Source of the DNA: Stieleria neptunia | Lineage (GTDB): Bacteria; Planctomycetota; Planctomycetia; Pirellulales; Pirellulaceae | Direction: 5' to 3' | Assembly (NCBI RefSeq): GCF_007754155.1 | Contig: NZ_CP037423.1 | Span: forward strand, 5,548,865-5,612,864 | Length of the DNA stretch: 64,000 nucleotides | Notes under the pieces: model-generated | What the model was told of the DNA's origin: nothing | Database searches by the model: none | What the model saw: only the letters and a program-made list of their open reading frames with translations | Shown here: piece by piece, positions 48,840 through 59,100 of the stretch | Layout of the letters: each line of letters starts with the position of its first letter | Numbering within the stretch: the first letter of the stretch is position 1 | Program-made: the position numbers and the translations under genes

Positions 48840-50249
48840 TCAGAATCCGATTCCGTGGTACTCAAATCCCTTGGCTTTCAGATCCAGGTCTTTGAGTCGG
48901 TTGCGGCCGTCGAACACGAACGCCGGTTTTTTCATCGAGGCGTAGATTGCGTCAAAATTAGCGTCGGCGAATTCGTCCCATTCGGTCAGGACGGCGATCG
49001 CGTGGGAGTCACTGGACGCTTCTTGTGCGCTCGAAGCAAACGTCACATGTTGTTCGATCAACTCGCGTTTGGCTTCACTGATTTTGTTGTCGCCCTCGGT
49101 AAACACGTATTCCAAATCGTTCAAGATTTGATGTTCGCTGACTTGCGGGTCGTAGATGCAGAGGCGGGCCTTTTCCAACAGCAGGTCGCGACAGACATAG
49201 ATGGATGCCGATTCACGCGTGTCGTTGGTGTCTTTTTTGAAGGCGAACCCCCAGATGCCGATCTTTTTGTCCGAGACGGTGTTGAACATCGTTCGAACCA
49301 TTCGGGTGACGAAGCGTTCCTTTTGGTAATCGTTCATCCGAACGACTTGTTCCCAGTAGTCGGCGACTTCGGGCAGACCAAAGTACTGGCACAGGTACAC
49401 CAGGTTCAGGATGTCTTTCTGAAAACAGCTGCCCCCGAAACCGACCGAGGATTTGAGGAACTTGGGTCCGATACGCGAATCGGTCCCGATCGCGGCGGCA
49501 ACTTCATCGACGTCCGCCCCGGTTGCTTCACACAGGGCGCTGATCGCGTTGATGGACGAGACCCGCTGGGCGAGAAACGCATTGGCCGTCAGCTTCGAAA
49601 GTTCGCTGCTCCACAGATTGGTGGTCAGCAAGCGGGCCCTCGGCACCCAGTTGGCGTAAATCTCGACCAGCGCCTCGATCGATTCGGGACGTTCACCTCC
49701 GATCAGCACGCGATCGGGTTCCAACAAGTCTTCGATGGCCGTCCCCTCGGCCAGAAATTCGGGGTTGCTCAAAACGTCGAAGCTCGCGTTGTTGGCCGTA
49801 TTGGACAGGATCCGTTTGACGGCTTCGGCGGTACGCACCGGCAACGTCGATTTTTCAACCACGATCTTGTGGCCTTCGGAAACCTCGGCGATGCGTCGCG
49901 CGCATTTCTCGACAAATTCGAGATTCGCCGCTCGCCCGGCCCCGACGCCAAACGTCTTGGTCGGCGTGTTGACCGAAATGAAGACCATGTCGGCGGCGCG
50001 AATCGCCTGGTCGATCTCGGTCGTGAACGTCAGGTTCTTGCCACGGCTGGATTGAACGATCTCGTCCAAGCCCGGTTCATAGATCGGCAAACGGTCTGAA
50101 TTCCACTGCGCAATCCGGTCGGCGTTGATGTCGACGACCTTGACGTCAATGTGAGGGCACTTGTGCGCAATCATTGCCATCGTGGGGCCGCCGACATACC
50201 CGGCTCCGATGCAGCAAATCTTGGAAACGGGCGGAATCGTGGTTGTCAT
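48840..50249 (-). CDS. ugd: UDP-glucose 6-dehydrogenase
   Basis: The 469-residue enzyme oxidises UDP-glucose to UDP-glucuronate with NAD. Motifs are [52 protein letters not shown], the catalytic Cys in [11 protein letters not shown], and [17 protein letters not shown]. The length and overall pattern match the longer, animal-type branch of the family. It is the second gene of the island operon, about 45 bases after the NusG-like gene. Glucuronate in the polymer would fit with the heparinase-like lyase at the operon's far end (inference). Confidence 0.95.
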   Translation of the reverse strand: MTTTIPPVSKICCIGAGYVGGPTMAMIAHKCPHIDVKVVDINADRIAQWNSDRLPIYEPGLDEIVQSSRGKNLTFTTEIDQAIRAADMVFISVNTPTKTFGVGAGRAANLEFVEKCARRIAEVSEGHKIVVEKSTLPVRTAEAVKRILSNTANNASFDVLSNPEFLAEGTAIEDLLEPDRVLIGGERPESIEALVEIYANWVPRARLLTTNLWSSELSKLTANAFLAQRVSSINAISALCEATGADVDEVAAAIGTDSRIGPKFLKSSVGFGGSCFQKDILNLVYLCQYFGLPEVADYWEQVVRMNDYQKERFVTRMVRTMFNTVSDKKIGIWGFAFKKDTNDTRESASIYVCRDLLLEKARLCIYDPQVSEHQILNDLEYVFTEGDNKISEAKRELIEQHVTFASSAQEASSDSHAIAVLTEWDEFADANFDAIYASMKKPAFVFDGRNRLKDLDLKAKGFEYHGIGF

Positions 50250-50293
50250 CGTTGGTCCATCGCGAAAGGAGAGTCAGTTACCAATGTCAGAAT

Positions 50294-50878
50294 TCAGGCG
50301 TCGCTGCCTTGAGGTTCCGGGGCACTACCGAGTGGTTCCAATTGGCAGTCGTCCAATTTGACGCTGACGCCTTGGTCCATGAATCGGACTGAAACGAGCA
50401 GTCGCGTCTCTTGATCACGGCGGATCACCACGCCTTCGAACCCGGCGAAGGGACCATTCTTGACGCGAACCTGCTGTCCCGGTTGCAACCGGCCTTCGAC
50501 CGACAGCGGAACGCCGATGTCGACCAGTTCGCTGATCTGAGTCAAATCGTAGATCAGCGGTTCCACGTCCGTGATCTCGGTCGCCTTTTGGACACAGCCC
50601 GTGCAGATCGACTGGTAACGCGATTCATCATCGCCACAGAGAAACACGTAGTTGTTAAACAACGGCACGTAGCTCGTTCGGATGCGGCCGTTGGGAGCGC
50701 GTCGGCGCTGCTCGATCTGGGGGCCGTAGTGCGGAACCTGAAGCTCGCGGAGCTGACGCATCAATTGTTTTTCTTGCCGCGACTTGGTGTACAGCAACCA
50801 CCAGCGTGAAAGTTTCGCTTGGTCCGACGCGATCAGATCGTTAGGAAATCGATCGGGTTCTTTCGCGAGTATTGGCAT
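50294..50878 (-). CDS. Specialised NusG paralogue (RfaH/LoaP/UpxY-type antiterminator)
   Basis: The 194-residue protein has an N-terminal NGN domain (WWLLYTKSRQEKQLMRQL, VPLFNNYVFL; about residues 27-125) and a C-terminal KOW domain (LQPGQQVRVKNGPFAGFEGV; from about 130). House-keeping NusG lies elsewhere in ribosomal gene neighbourhoods, so a copy heading a polysaccharide operon is expected to be the operon-specific elongation factor that lets RNA polymerase read through the long gene run. ATG 50878 has GGGGGTGAT just upstream and is preferred to an in-frame GTG at 50887. Its own DNA target element is not identified. Confidence 0.88.
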   Translation of the reverse strand: MPILAKEPDRFPNDLIASDQAKLSRWWLLYTKSRQEKQLMRQLRELQVPHYGPQIEQRRRAPNGRIRTSYVPLFNNYVFLCGDDESRYQSICTGCVQKATEITDVEPLIYDLTQISELVDIGVPLSVEGRLQPGQQVRVKNGPFAGFEGVVIRRDQETRLLVSVRFMDQGVSVKLDDCQLEPLGSAPEPQGSDA

Positions 50879-51405
50879 TGGGATCACCCCCAGTGGTGCT
50901 TGGGCGGGTGGATTGGAAATGCGATAGACGTAGTTTGAACAAGGCGGCGGAGATTGTTAAGTCAAGGGGCGCTTCGATTAGCGCGGACTTCGTCCACGTG
51001 GGTGACACCCTGCCCTTGGATGGGGGTAGCGTGCGATTACCCGACCTTTGTTCAATCACGATTTCGGCCGATCCACAACGACAAGTTTGCGTAGTCGGCT
51101 CGTTTTGCCTGTCGGCTACAAATTGTGTCGGCGTAACAGCCAGACTTCAATGAGCAACCCGACCGCCGGACGCATTCAAATCCGCGTTCGGTGTGCAACG
51201 ATGCGTTTTTGATTGCTGTGCCGATCGTGCGGGAATGGCCCCCGATTGAGGTACCTGTCTCGCTGACCAGCTTACTGAAGGATTGTCCCAGACAGCGGCG
51301 AACTGGAGAAGGACAGGGGAAGAGAGACTGAAGGCGATTTTCGTCGATCTTCGGCGCTCAAACGTGCCGATCGAAGCAACGAAACCGATCAGTGGGGGCA
51401 ACCGA
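50879..51405. other. Leader/promoter region of the glycan operon
   Basis: These 527 bases contain no convincing gene. They separate the WecA-like gene from the NusG-like gene, both on the minus strand, so the operon promoter or a leader that senses the NusG paralogue may lie here. Small frames on both strands have no family features. Plus-strand strings TGTTAAGTCAAGGGGCG (about 50956) and GGGGGTAGCGTGCG (about 51024) resemble pieces of the enterobacterial JUMPstart/ops element, but in the orientation opposite to the operon. Confidence 0.5.
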
Positions 51406-52992
51406 TCAGTGACGGCTGGACAGCAGCGGCGCCGGTTCCGCCCGACGCTCCGCACCTGCATATCGGGGTGCCGGCACGACTCCGCTCACCCGGACGTCGG
51501 CGGGCGTGGCGTGCTGCCGCTCCAGTTCGGCAATGATCAACTGAATTTGCGGTTCAAGGTCCATCAACCTCAAACTCAGATCCGCGATTTGTTCGTGAAT
51601 TCTTGGTGAAGCAACCGATGCCACGACGTGGAGCGTGCCGATATTCACCGTCATTTGTTTGCTGCCGACCGTGATCACGATCGGCCATTTGATTTGCAGC
51701 TGTTTGTCGCGATCGGGCATCCGAACATCTGACCAGCTGGCGTGATAGCCTTCGTGTAGCCACGACAAATTGAGATCGATGCTGATCTTGGCCAGGTCGT
51801 GGATCTGCGCAAAATCGACAAGCGGCTCCCAAATCAGGTTCCAGTCGCCGCTGCCTTGCAACGGCAGGCAACGGTGATTCTTTTCAAGCGATGACTGCCG
51901 CGGCGTGATAAAAAACGATCGCGTCATGTGAGAGGCTTTCATCATCAACAGCTGACATTCTGCGTGACCGAATGAGCGAGTCACCACCAGGAACGTGCCG
52001 GCAAGGACCACCCCCAGCAGCGCCAGCCAGGGCATCGCATAGCGGGCCGATGCAATCGCCAGGACCGTGGTCAACGAGCAAAGACCGGCGACGATGAACA
52101 GCATGCCGAAATGCCCGTACTTCTTCTGCAGCAAGTGATGCAGGTGGGCGCGATCGGTCGCGTAAATGCTTCTGCCGGTCAGCCATCGTCGGGCAATCGC
52201 GGCGGCGGAGTCAAACAGCGGTACCGCCAGGATGGCCACCGGCGCCGAGGCCAGCAACGTGGAACCCTTGACGCTACCCCACACCGACAGGACGCCGACC
52301 AGCAAGCCGATCACCATGCTGCCGGCGTCACCGAGAAAGATGGTCGCCGGGGGTTTGTTGAAGAACAGGAATCCGATCAAGCTGCCCGCCAGACAAAAGG
52401 CGAAAATACAGCCCAGCGGCGTGCCGTATTCCCAGCTCAGTACCGCCAACCCCAGACTGATGAAACACCCGGCGGTCGTCGCCACACCGTCGGCGCCATC
52501 GATCAAATTGAGCGCATTGACTGCAACCAGCAACCACAGCACCGTGACGGGAAAGGCGAGCGACCCCAGGTAGATCTCAAAGCCCATCAGGCCGATCTTT
52601 TCGACCACCGTGCCGCTGCCCACCAGTGCGGAAATGATCAGTATCTGAAGCAGCAACTTTTGGCGGCCTCGCATCACCCAGGCATCGTCGATCAAGCCGA
52701 CGACCAGAATCGCGAAGGCGGCGAGGACCAGTCCATACCAACGCGCTGAAACGTATCCCAAGGCAAAGTCGCCGAAGGAACGGTCATAAAGAACCGTGCA
52801 AACAAATCCCACCAGCAGCGAACCGAACACCGCCACTCCACCACACAGCGCGATCGGCTCTCGGTGAAGCTTGCGTTCTTCGTCAGGCGCGTCGACCATC
52901 CCGACCCGGCGAGCCAAAAAACGAACGACCGGAACCAGAATTGTCGCAGCGAGGACGGAACAAAGGAGCGAAACCAGGGTCAACCAAATCAT
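51406..52992 (-). CDS. Undecaprenyl-phosphate sugar-1-phosphate transferase (WecA/TagO-like)
   Basis: The 528-residue polyprenyl-phosphate phosphoglycosyl transferase would start repeat-unit synthesis on undecaprenyl phosphate. About 10 membrane segments fill residues 1-345. Catalytic motifs are GLIDD (99-103), NLIDGADG (162-169), FLGDAGSM (219-226) and the HIH-type DRAHLHH (280-286). Residues 350-528 form an extra soluble C-terminal domain that the core enzyme does not need. The gene is separated from the NusG-like gene by 527 bases and may have its own promoter or belong to the island transcript. Confidence 0.92.
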   Translation of the reverse strand: MIWLTLVSLLCSVLAATILVPVVRFLARRVGMVDAPDEERKLHREPIALCGGVAVFGSLLVGFVCTVLYDRSFGDFALGYVSARWYGLVLAAFAILVVGLIDDAWVMRGRQKLLLQILIISALVGSGTVVEKIGLMGFEIYLGSLAFPVTVLWLLVAVNALNLIDGADGVATTAGCFISLGLAVLSWEYGTPLGCIFAFCLAGSLIGFLFFNKPPATIFLGDAGSMVIGLLVGVLSVWGSVKGSTLLASAPVAILAVPLFDSAAAIARRWLTGRSIYATDRAHLHHLLQKKYGHFGMLFIVAGLCSLTTVLAIASARYAMPWLALLGVVLAGTFLVVTRSFGHAECQLLMMKASHMTRSFFITPRQSSLEKNHRCLPLQGSGDWNLIWEPLVDFAQIHDLAKISIDLNLSWLHEGYHASWSDVRMPDRDKQLQIKWPIVITVGSKQMTVNIGTLHVVASVASPRIHEQIADLSLRLMDLEPQIQLIIAELERQHATPADVRVSGVVPAPRYAGAERRAEPAPLLSSRH

Positions 52993-53403
52993 TGGTGTCG
53001 TATCATGCGGCTAGAAAAGTCGAAACGTCGAACTTGACCGTTTGACTCGCCCCCCCTCGGGGAAAACGTGTAGGTCATCACAGTTTACCCGACGATTACA
53101 GAAGCACTCAGTCTAAAACAGAACCCGTTTCAGAGAATGCTTTGAATCTTCATTTTGAGTATTCTTTGCAACGATCGGAGGGAAAGCCCGCCCGGATATC
53201 CCCTCCCGGGCGGTGGAACGATCACTAAAAGAACGGTCGGCAAAGCCGATAGAACCCCTACAGCTGGCGTTTCCGTCAGTTTTGGCTAAATCCTTTCGAC
53301 CGTTACGGCGATAAACACCCCTAGGACGGTACGCCATGAACCGGTGGGCTGCCCGAAATGCTTGACCCAATTTCGAATTCCGCCAGCAGCCAAGGGGGGC
53401 CAA
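52993..53403. other. Divergent promoter region and export-operon leader
   Basis: It lies between the minus-strand WecA-like gene and the plus-strand lipoprotein gene. No coding frame is supported. It holds a hairpin at 53188-53213 (CCGCCCGG / CCGGGCGG) and a larger foldable segment at 53228-53304. Promoters for both directions must be here. Confidence 0.6.
53228..53304 (+). ncRNA. Candidate structured 5' leader
   Basis: AACGGT (53232-53237) pairs with ACCGTT (53299-53304). Enclosed are two hairpins: CGGC-AAA-GCCG at 53238-53248 and CTGGCG-TTTC-CGTCAG at 53263-53278 (one G-U pair). The conserved-looking GGCAAAGCC recalls the core of c-di-GMP-I riboswitches, which often sit before exopolysaccharide genes, but the rest of that consensus is not evident. 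It ends 99 bases before the lipoprotein start. Confidence 0.35.
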
Positions 53404-54525
53404 ATGGCGATTCGTTCAACACGTGCGGCCAGCGCACCCGAACACCACCCGATTCCGTCGGGACGCAACTCCGAAACACCACCGCAATCCACCTGCGATC
53501 GCGTCGCACGACCGACGCGTCGCAGGACGGCCCGGCGCCGTCTGCGATCGTTTGTCATCGCCGGGACCGCAGCGTTGATGCTGACCGGCGCCTCGGGATG
53601 CTCCTTGGTCTCCAACGCGTATCGTCAGGTACGCAAAGCGGAGTACCTGGACGAGTTCATGCTCGCCCATCGCAACAAGGTCTTTGCCACAAAGGCATGG
53701 TTGCGAGAAAAACACTGCCACAAGAACCGTCCACACCTGAACGAGTTCAAAGCAGGTTTCCTGGAAGGCTACGCCGACGTGGCCAATGGCTCCGACGGCT
53801 GCATCCCCCGTGTCGCGCCGAGCCAATACTGGGGGTGGAAATACCAGTCCCCCGGTGGGCAAGCCGCGATCGATGCCTGGTTCGCCGGGTATCCATTGGG
53901 GGTCAAGGCAGCCGAACAGGATGGCGTTGGCTATTGGGGTCGAGCCCCGATGATGGTCCAGCAGCCGCCAGCGAGTGACAGCGACACCGCCGCGACGCCG
54001 ACCGAGGCTTCAACGGTGCTCGGGCCCGATGGAAAACCGGTCCCTCCGGAGATCATTGTCCCGGGATCGACGCGGATCATCGAGACGACAACGCCGATCG
54101 AGTCGTTGCCGGCGGAAACGCTGGCCCCGCCCGCCATCGGGAGCGGCCAACCGGCGTTCGATGCGGACACGCTCAGTGCCCCCTCGCTCGGTACCCCCGC
54201 GCTCGGAGACGATGCCGCGTTGAAATCGAATTCCGATCGGCCGGGCTTCGGCGGCGAGGTGGACAGCCTGGTCGATGCGGCGACGTTGGTGCCACGTCAA
54301 TCGGCAACCACCTACACCTTGCAGGACTCCGGTCGCCCGACCGTTCCCCTGGGTGAAGATGCGATCGAAGGGATTTTTGGTTCGATCGAAATGCCCGCCA
54401 ATTCAAGTGACGCCTCGTTGAAAACGAATGCGGCACAAGCTCAATCGAAGCCTACCGGCCAAGCTGACGCGATCGTCGAGACGGCCAGTGCCGACTCCGA
54501 CGAGATTCCATTTAAGTTTGAATAG
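53404..54525 (+). CDS. Planctomycete-type lipoprotein next to export gene
   Basis: The 373-residue product has an unusually long basic N-terminus (about 48 residues) before a hydrophobic segment and the lipobox LTGASGC (Cys66). Residues 67-180 form a compact domain with AEYLDEFMLAHRNKVFATKA, FLEGYADVANGSDG and a YWGWKYQSPGGQAAIDAWFA segment. The rest is Pro/Thr/Ser-rich and probably disordered. The ATG at 53404 has AAGGGGGG 4 bases upstream. It is followed 56 bases later by the Wza-type gene, so a role in polysaccharide export or its outer-membrane anchoring is plausible, but the family function is unknown. Confidence 0.75.
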   Translation: MAIRSTRAASAPEHHPIPSGRNSETPPQSTCDRVARPTRRRTARRRLRSFVIAGTAALMLTGASGCSLVSNAYRQVRKAEYLDEFMLAHRNKVFATKAWLREKHCHKNRPHLNEFKAGFLEGYADVANGSDGCIPRVAPSQYWGWKYQSPGGQAAIDAWFAGYPLGVKAAEQDGVGYWGRAPMMVQQPPASDSDTAATPTEASTVLGPDGKPVPPEIIVPGSTRIIETTTPIESLPAETLAPPAIGSGQPAFDADTLSAPSLGTPALGDDAALKSNSDRPGFGGEVDSLVDAATLVPRQSATTYTLQDSGRPTVPLGEDAIEGIFGSIEMPANSSDASLKTNAAQAQSKPTGQADAIVETASADSDEIPFKFE

Positions 54526-54581
54526 CAGCAGCCAACGGTCGCTTCAATCCACGCTGAAAACCTACAGTGACGAGTGCAGGG

Positions 54582-56015
54582 ATGAATAACAGTATTGCTA
54601 ACTTGGGAAAAAAACAGCCGCGGGCCGAAGGGCGTGACCGCGGCGACAGCCGAGCCTGCCGCGGCGGTCTGTTCGATTCCCTTCGCACTGGCGTTCGGTG
54701 TCTCAGTGCCAAGGCGGCTGCGGCCGTGCTGATGGCGGGCTCGCTGACCGGATGCTCCGCGTTGACACAGCCGATCGATGGTGTGCCCGCGGATCGACTT
54801 CCGCAACAGTACTTCGCCGAACCCAAGAACGATCTTGTTCCCGTGGACATCTCGGCGTTGTCACTCGAGCCGCCGCGAGAATACTTGATCGGTCCAGACG
54901 ACATCCTCGGTGTTTACATCGAAGGCGTGCTGCCGTTCAACCCGCCGAACGCACCGCCGGAACCTCCGCCGGTGAACTTCCCCGACGCCGAAAGCACCTT
55001 GCCGCCGTCGATCGGTTACCCCATCGCCGTGCAGGAAGATGGGACGCTGGCGTTGCCCCTGATCGAACCACTGAATGTCGATGGATTGACTCTCGATCAG
55101 GTCCGCGATGCAATTCGCGACGCCTACATCGATAATGACATCTTACGGCCCGAGAAAGCACGCCCCATCGTGACCATCATTCGGGAGCGTACGATCGACG
55201 TGATCGTCGTCCGTGAAGACGGCGGTGGCGGTGGAGGACTGACCAACCAGAGCGTCGGAGCTCAGTTCGTCTTGGGCGGAAGTGACCGCAGCGCAACCGG
55301 CGGACTCGTCAAACTGAGGGCCTACCAGAACGACATTCTGCACGCCTTGGTTGAAACCGGAGGATTGCCGGGGCTGAACGCCAAGAACCAGGTCAAAATC
55401 CTTCGAGCCACCAAAGAAAACAGGGAAGCAAGAGAAGCATTCCTAAAGAAATTCCGCGCCCAACGTCAGGCGGCGATGCTGGATCCCTGTGCCTGTTTGC
55501 CGAAGTTGCCCGAAGATCCGAACATCCTGAGAATCCCATTGCGGCTGCCGCCAGGTGAATCTCCCAATCTGTCCCAAGAACAAATCACGCTGAAAGATGG
55601 CGACATTGTTTACATCGAATCACGTGCAACCGAAATCTTCTACACCGGCGGGCTGTTGCCCGGAGGCCAGTTCCCCATGCCGCGTGACTATGACCTGGAC
55701 GTGCTGGGTGCCATGGCCTTGGCCGGCCAAGGCGTTTATGGAGCGGTGGGTGGGGGAGGACGCCCAGGCGGCATCGGCGGGCAGATCGCGACGATCCCAC
55801 CGGGAAGGCTGTTTATCTTACGCCAAACCGACTGCAATGGTCAGGTTGCGATTGAAGTCGACTTGACCAAGGCCATCAACGACCCGAGATCACGACCGCT
55901 GATCCAAGCCGGTGACACGCTGATCCTGCAGTACAAGGCCGAAGAAGAACTGCTGAACTTCGGCCTGGGAACCTTCTTCACCTACGGAATCCAGGAACTG
56001 TTGCGGAACAACTAA
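54582..56015 (+). CDS. Polysaccharide export outer-membrane protein (Wza/BexD family)
   Basis: The 477-residue protein has a lipobox LTGC (Cys58) after a long basic leader. The Poly_export domain starts at REYLIGPDDILGVYIEG and contains PIAVQEDGTLALPLIEPLNV; SLBB-type segments follow (DILHALVETGGLPG and FYTGGLLPGGQFPMPRDYDL, LDVLGAMALAGQG). It would form the outer-membrane-spanning channel for the surface polysaccharide. No Wzc-type co-polymerase is in the window. I use ATG 54582; GTG 54567 is in frame. A perfect hairpin lies just past its stop, facing a convergent gene. Confidence 0.9.
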   Translation: MNNSIANLGKKQPRAEGRDRGDSRACRGGLFDSLRTGVRCLSAKAAAAVLMAGSLTGCSALTQPIDGVPADRLPQQYFAEPKNDLVPVDISALSLEPPREYLIGPDDILGVYIEGVLPFNPPNAPPEPPPVNFPDAESTLPPSIGYPIAVQEDGTLALPLIEPLNVDGLTLDQVRDAIRDAYIDNDILRPEKARPIVTIIRERTIDVIVVREDGGGGGGLTNQSVGAQFVLGGSDRSATGGLVKLRAYQNDILHALVETGGLPGLNAKNQVKILRATKENREAREAFLKKFRAQRQAAMLDPCACLPKLPEDPNILRIPLRLPPGESPNLSQEQITLKDGDIVYIESRATEIFYTGGLLPGGQFPMPRDYDLDVLGAMALAGQGVYGAVGGGGRPGGIGGQIATIPPGRLFILRQTDCNGQVAIEVDLTKAINDPRSRPLIQAGDTLILQYKAEEELLNFGLGTFFTYGIQELLRNN

Positions 56016-56048
56016 ACCCTCCGCAACCCGTTCGACGAATCTCTACCG

Positions 56049-56078
56049 ATCGCCGCGAAAGGCAACTTTCGCGGCGAT
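56049..56078. terminator. 13-bp perfect hairpin between convergent genes
   Basis: ATCGCCGCGAAAG pairs exactly with CTTTCGCGGCGAT around a GCAA tetraloop. It lies 33 bases after the export gene's stop and 49 bases after the beta-helix gene's stop on the other strand, so it could serve as a two-way terminator. Only a weak T-run (GGTTGTTTGG) follows. Confidence 0.65.
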
Positions 56079-56126
56079 GGTTGTTTGGAACCGGACGTCT
56101 TTCACCCAACGGTCCCCGACGCAACC

Positions 56127-59100
56127 TCAGCGCGCCACTTCATCCCATTTCAACACGCGAATCGATCCGCTCGGTTCCATGAATTCATACGCCCCCATCT
56201 CAAAACCCTGAAAGCTGGGGCGAGAGTTCCCGTCCAAGTCGATCGAGACCAAACCGGACAGGTCGGCGCCCGAATTGATTGCCGGTGACCCCATCGACAG
56301 GTGATAATCTCCCGTAGCTGGATCGGCGAAGAGCGGCGGGTCGCTGGTCTCGCCGATTCCCGCGGAGCTGTTCCCATAAGGGCGACGCAGCGCGTGCACC
56401 AAGTTGTACTGGTGGTCGAACGTGCCGCCGGGTCGGGCGTTGTACAGTCCATAGTACGTCGCGTCAAAAATGGAATTGCGGATCGTGGTCGCACCTTCGT
56501 AACGAATCAATCCATAGTACTTCGCGGCGGCGACGGTCGTGTGCACGATCGAATAGTCAGCGTCCGCCGCCCGCAGGTAGATGCCGTAGTCCGTTCCCGC
56601 GATGACCGTGTTGGTGACCGCGCCCCGATCGGTCTGCAACGCGATTCCGTATCGTCCCGCGGCGATGGTGGATTGCCTAACGTCACAACGGTCGCCCCTG
56701 GCCAGGATCGCCCAGCTCCCTGTCAGCCGCCTGAAGGAGCACCCATGGATCGTTCCCGATCCGCTGGATTGATAAATGCCGGTGCTGGATAAATCCGCGA
56801 ACAACAACGAATCCACCGTCGCTCGGGTGCGATTCAAGACCAGGCCCTGTCGGCCGTTGCGAATACTGCTGTTGCGGATCACCACGGGCAAAGGGTTCGC
56901 CGAATCGCCGCGGACATAAATCCCGCCGCGGGTTGCCCCCGTCACGACGGCTTTGGAAATCTGGATCGGTAGGTTCGCTGTTCCGACCGTTCGCAGATAA
57001 ATGCCGTAAGCAGCGTCGTTGAAACTGGAATCGGTGATCTCGCATTCACCGTCCAGGTAGCCCAGCACACCGTACCGAGTCGCGGTAAATGAACATTGCC
57101 CGATCGACAGGCTGCCGCGAGAGCAGTAGGCACCGGTTTCATTGCCGGCGAGTTGGATGCCCGTCATGGTCAGTTTGCCGCGTTGACAGAGCACGCCATA
57201 CTGGTTTCCGGTCATTCGGACGTTCATCGCCGGTGTGAGCGTCAACGGTTGATTGTTGACCCGCAGCCCGTAACGGTTGTTGTTCAGTTCGAGATTGGCG
57301 GTCGACGACGGATCAAGTGTTGCCCCCGTCATCAGCAACCCGTATCCAGTGTTGCCGGACAGATCACAATTGCGAATCGTCGGCCGGATGTTCTGCTTGC
57401 TGTAGACATACATCCCGTGGCCGTTGCCATTGGCGACGCATCGGTCGATCTGCACGTTCGCGCAATCGTTTAACACCACGCCGTAGGAACCGCAGGCGTT
57501 GATTGCCAATCCGTCGATGATGACCGATTGGGATTGATAGGCATAGAAACCGGTGGTCGTTCCTCGTGCGGTCGTGTTGCTGATGGTGCAATCACCGTAG
57601 TAATCCGTGATCGGGTACTTGCACGAATCGCTGGTGGTCACGTCATCGATCGACCACTCGACCGTGTTGGCGATCACGCCGCGAGGACAATTGCGAAACG
57701 TATTTTTGTCGGCCCCTGCATAGGTCCACGTACCGCCCCGCATGTACAGCGCCGCCGCGGTATGATCCTCCGAGGTCAGTCTTTTCAGAACCGGAGCCGT
57801 CGCGGAGGTGTTGTGGACCATGACACCGTATCGCGAATTTGCGAATCGACATCGTTGAACATCAATGTCGTCCGAGCGGACGTACAGCCCATAGGTGCAT
57901 GCGTTGGCATCGGCAGGGTTTCCACTGAACTTGCTGTCGGAAACGGTGGCCGACTTGTTATCCGACAAGTAGGCGCCCATCTTGTCGCCGCCGAACGTGC
58001 ACTTGTCGACCGACACTCGCGTTCGGTAGCTGACCAGCCCACGGTCGTTGCCGCTCAAGTCCTGGTCTGACAGGATCAGTTCCGCATCCTCTCCCTCGGC
58101 GTGGTTGGAATAGATGGCGTAGTTGTTGTCGACGAAATCGATGCGATCTTTTTTCGAGACGGTCAAGCGTTTGTTGCCCGACCGCTGGTACAGACCGTAT
58201 TGGTTTCCACGCAAAGTGACCTTGCGGAAGTCATAATCACTCTGGTGCGCCGTGATACCGACACGCATCGATTCGATTTGCAAATCAGAAAGTTCAACGG
58301 ATGCTCCGGTCGTGTCACCGAGTGTAACGCCATAGTTCCCACCCTTGATGGTGCAACGGCTCATCGAGAGTGATTGGCCGTCACAACGCGCCGCATGCGA
58401 CGTCGTGTCCAAGAAGTCGCTGCGTGTGATGGTGGCAGATTTCAATGCCGTTCCATAAACACCGATCGCGCTGCCGTTGAACTCGCACCGGGACACCGTC
58501 AATCCCGTGCGGACCGCGTACACGCCGCGAGTTTTGGTGGGTGCATCGCCGGCGTTGATCCGATCGAAAAAACGCGTGCCGGTCACCGTCAATGACGTCC
58601 CGTCGTATCCGATGCATCCGTATTGTGTCGCCGCGAATTGGCAGTTGCTGACGTTGGCGGATTCAATCCCGGTCGTGTAGAGACCGAATCTGCCCCCTGC
58701 GAAGCTGCATCCGTTGACAAGCAATCGGTGGGCGCCCAGATCGCGGAGCGCGTAGGTCAGATTCTTGAAACTGCAGTTCAGATAATACGCGTATCCGGTC
58801 GTGTTGGTGACCAGGCTGCCGTAGCTATTGCCGTCGATCGATGCGTTGCGTTGAAAGGCAAACCCGTAGAACAAGACGTTGCCGGTATTGAAAACACGTA
58901 CCGTCCATGTCTTGGCTTGGGGGCGAATGACGACCGATCCCTTGTCGCCCGTGTAGATGCCCGTCTTGTCTGCGTACAGCACCAACCATGCGTTTGAATT
59001 TGCGCCGCCACTTCCCTTGATGATGACGTTCTCGTCATAGGTTCCCGCACCGACGAAGAGAACGTCCCCCTGTCCGGCGACAGACGTGGCTTTGCCGATG

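Noticed and set aside
51024..51038. ops element for the NusG paralogue
   Set aside because: Orientation is opposite to the operon and one consensus base differs; kept only as a low-interest observation.
53228..53304. Firm call of a c-di-GMP-I riboswitch
   Set aside because: Only GGCAAAGCC matches; the remaining conserved positions of the class were not found.
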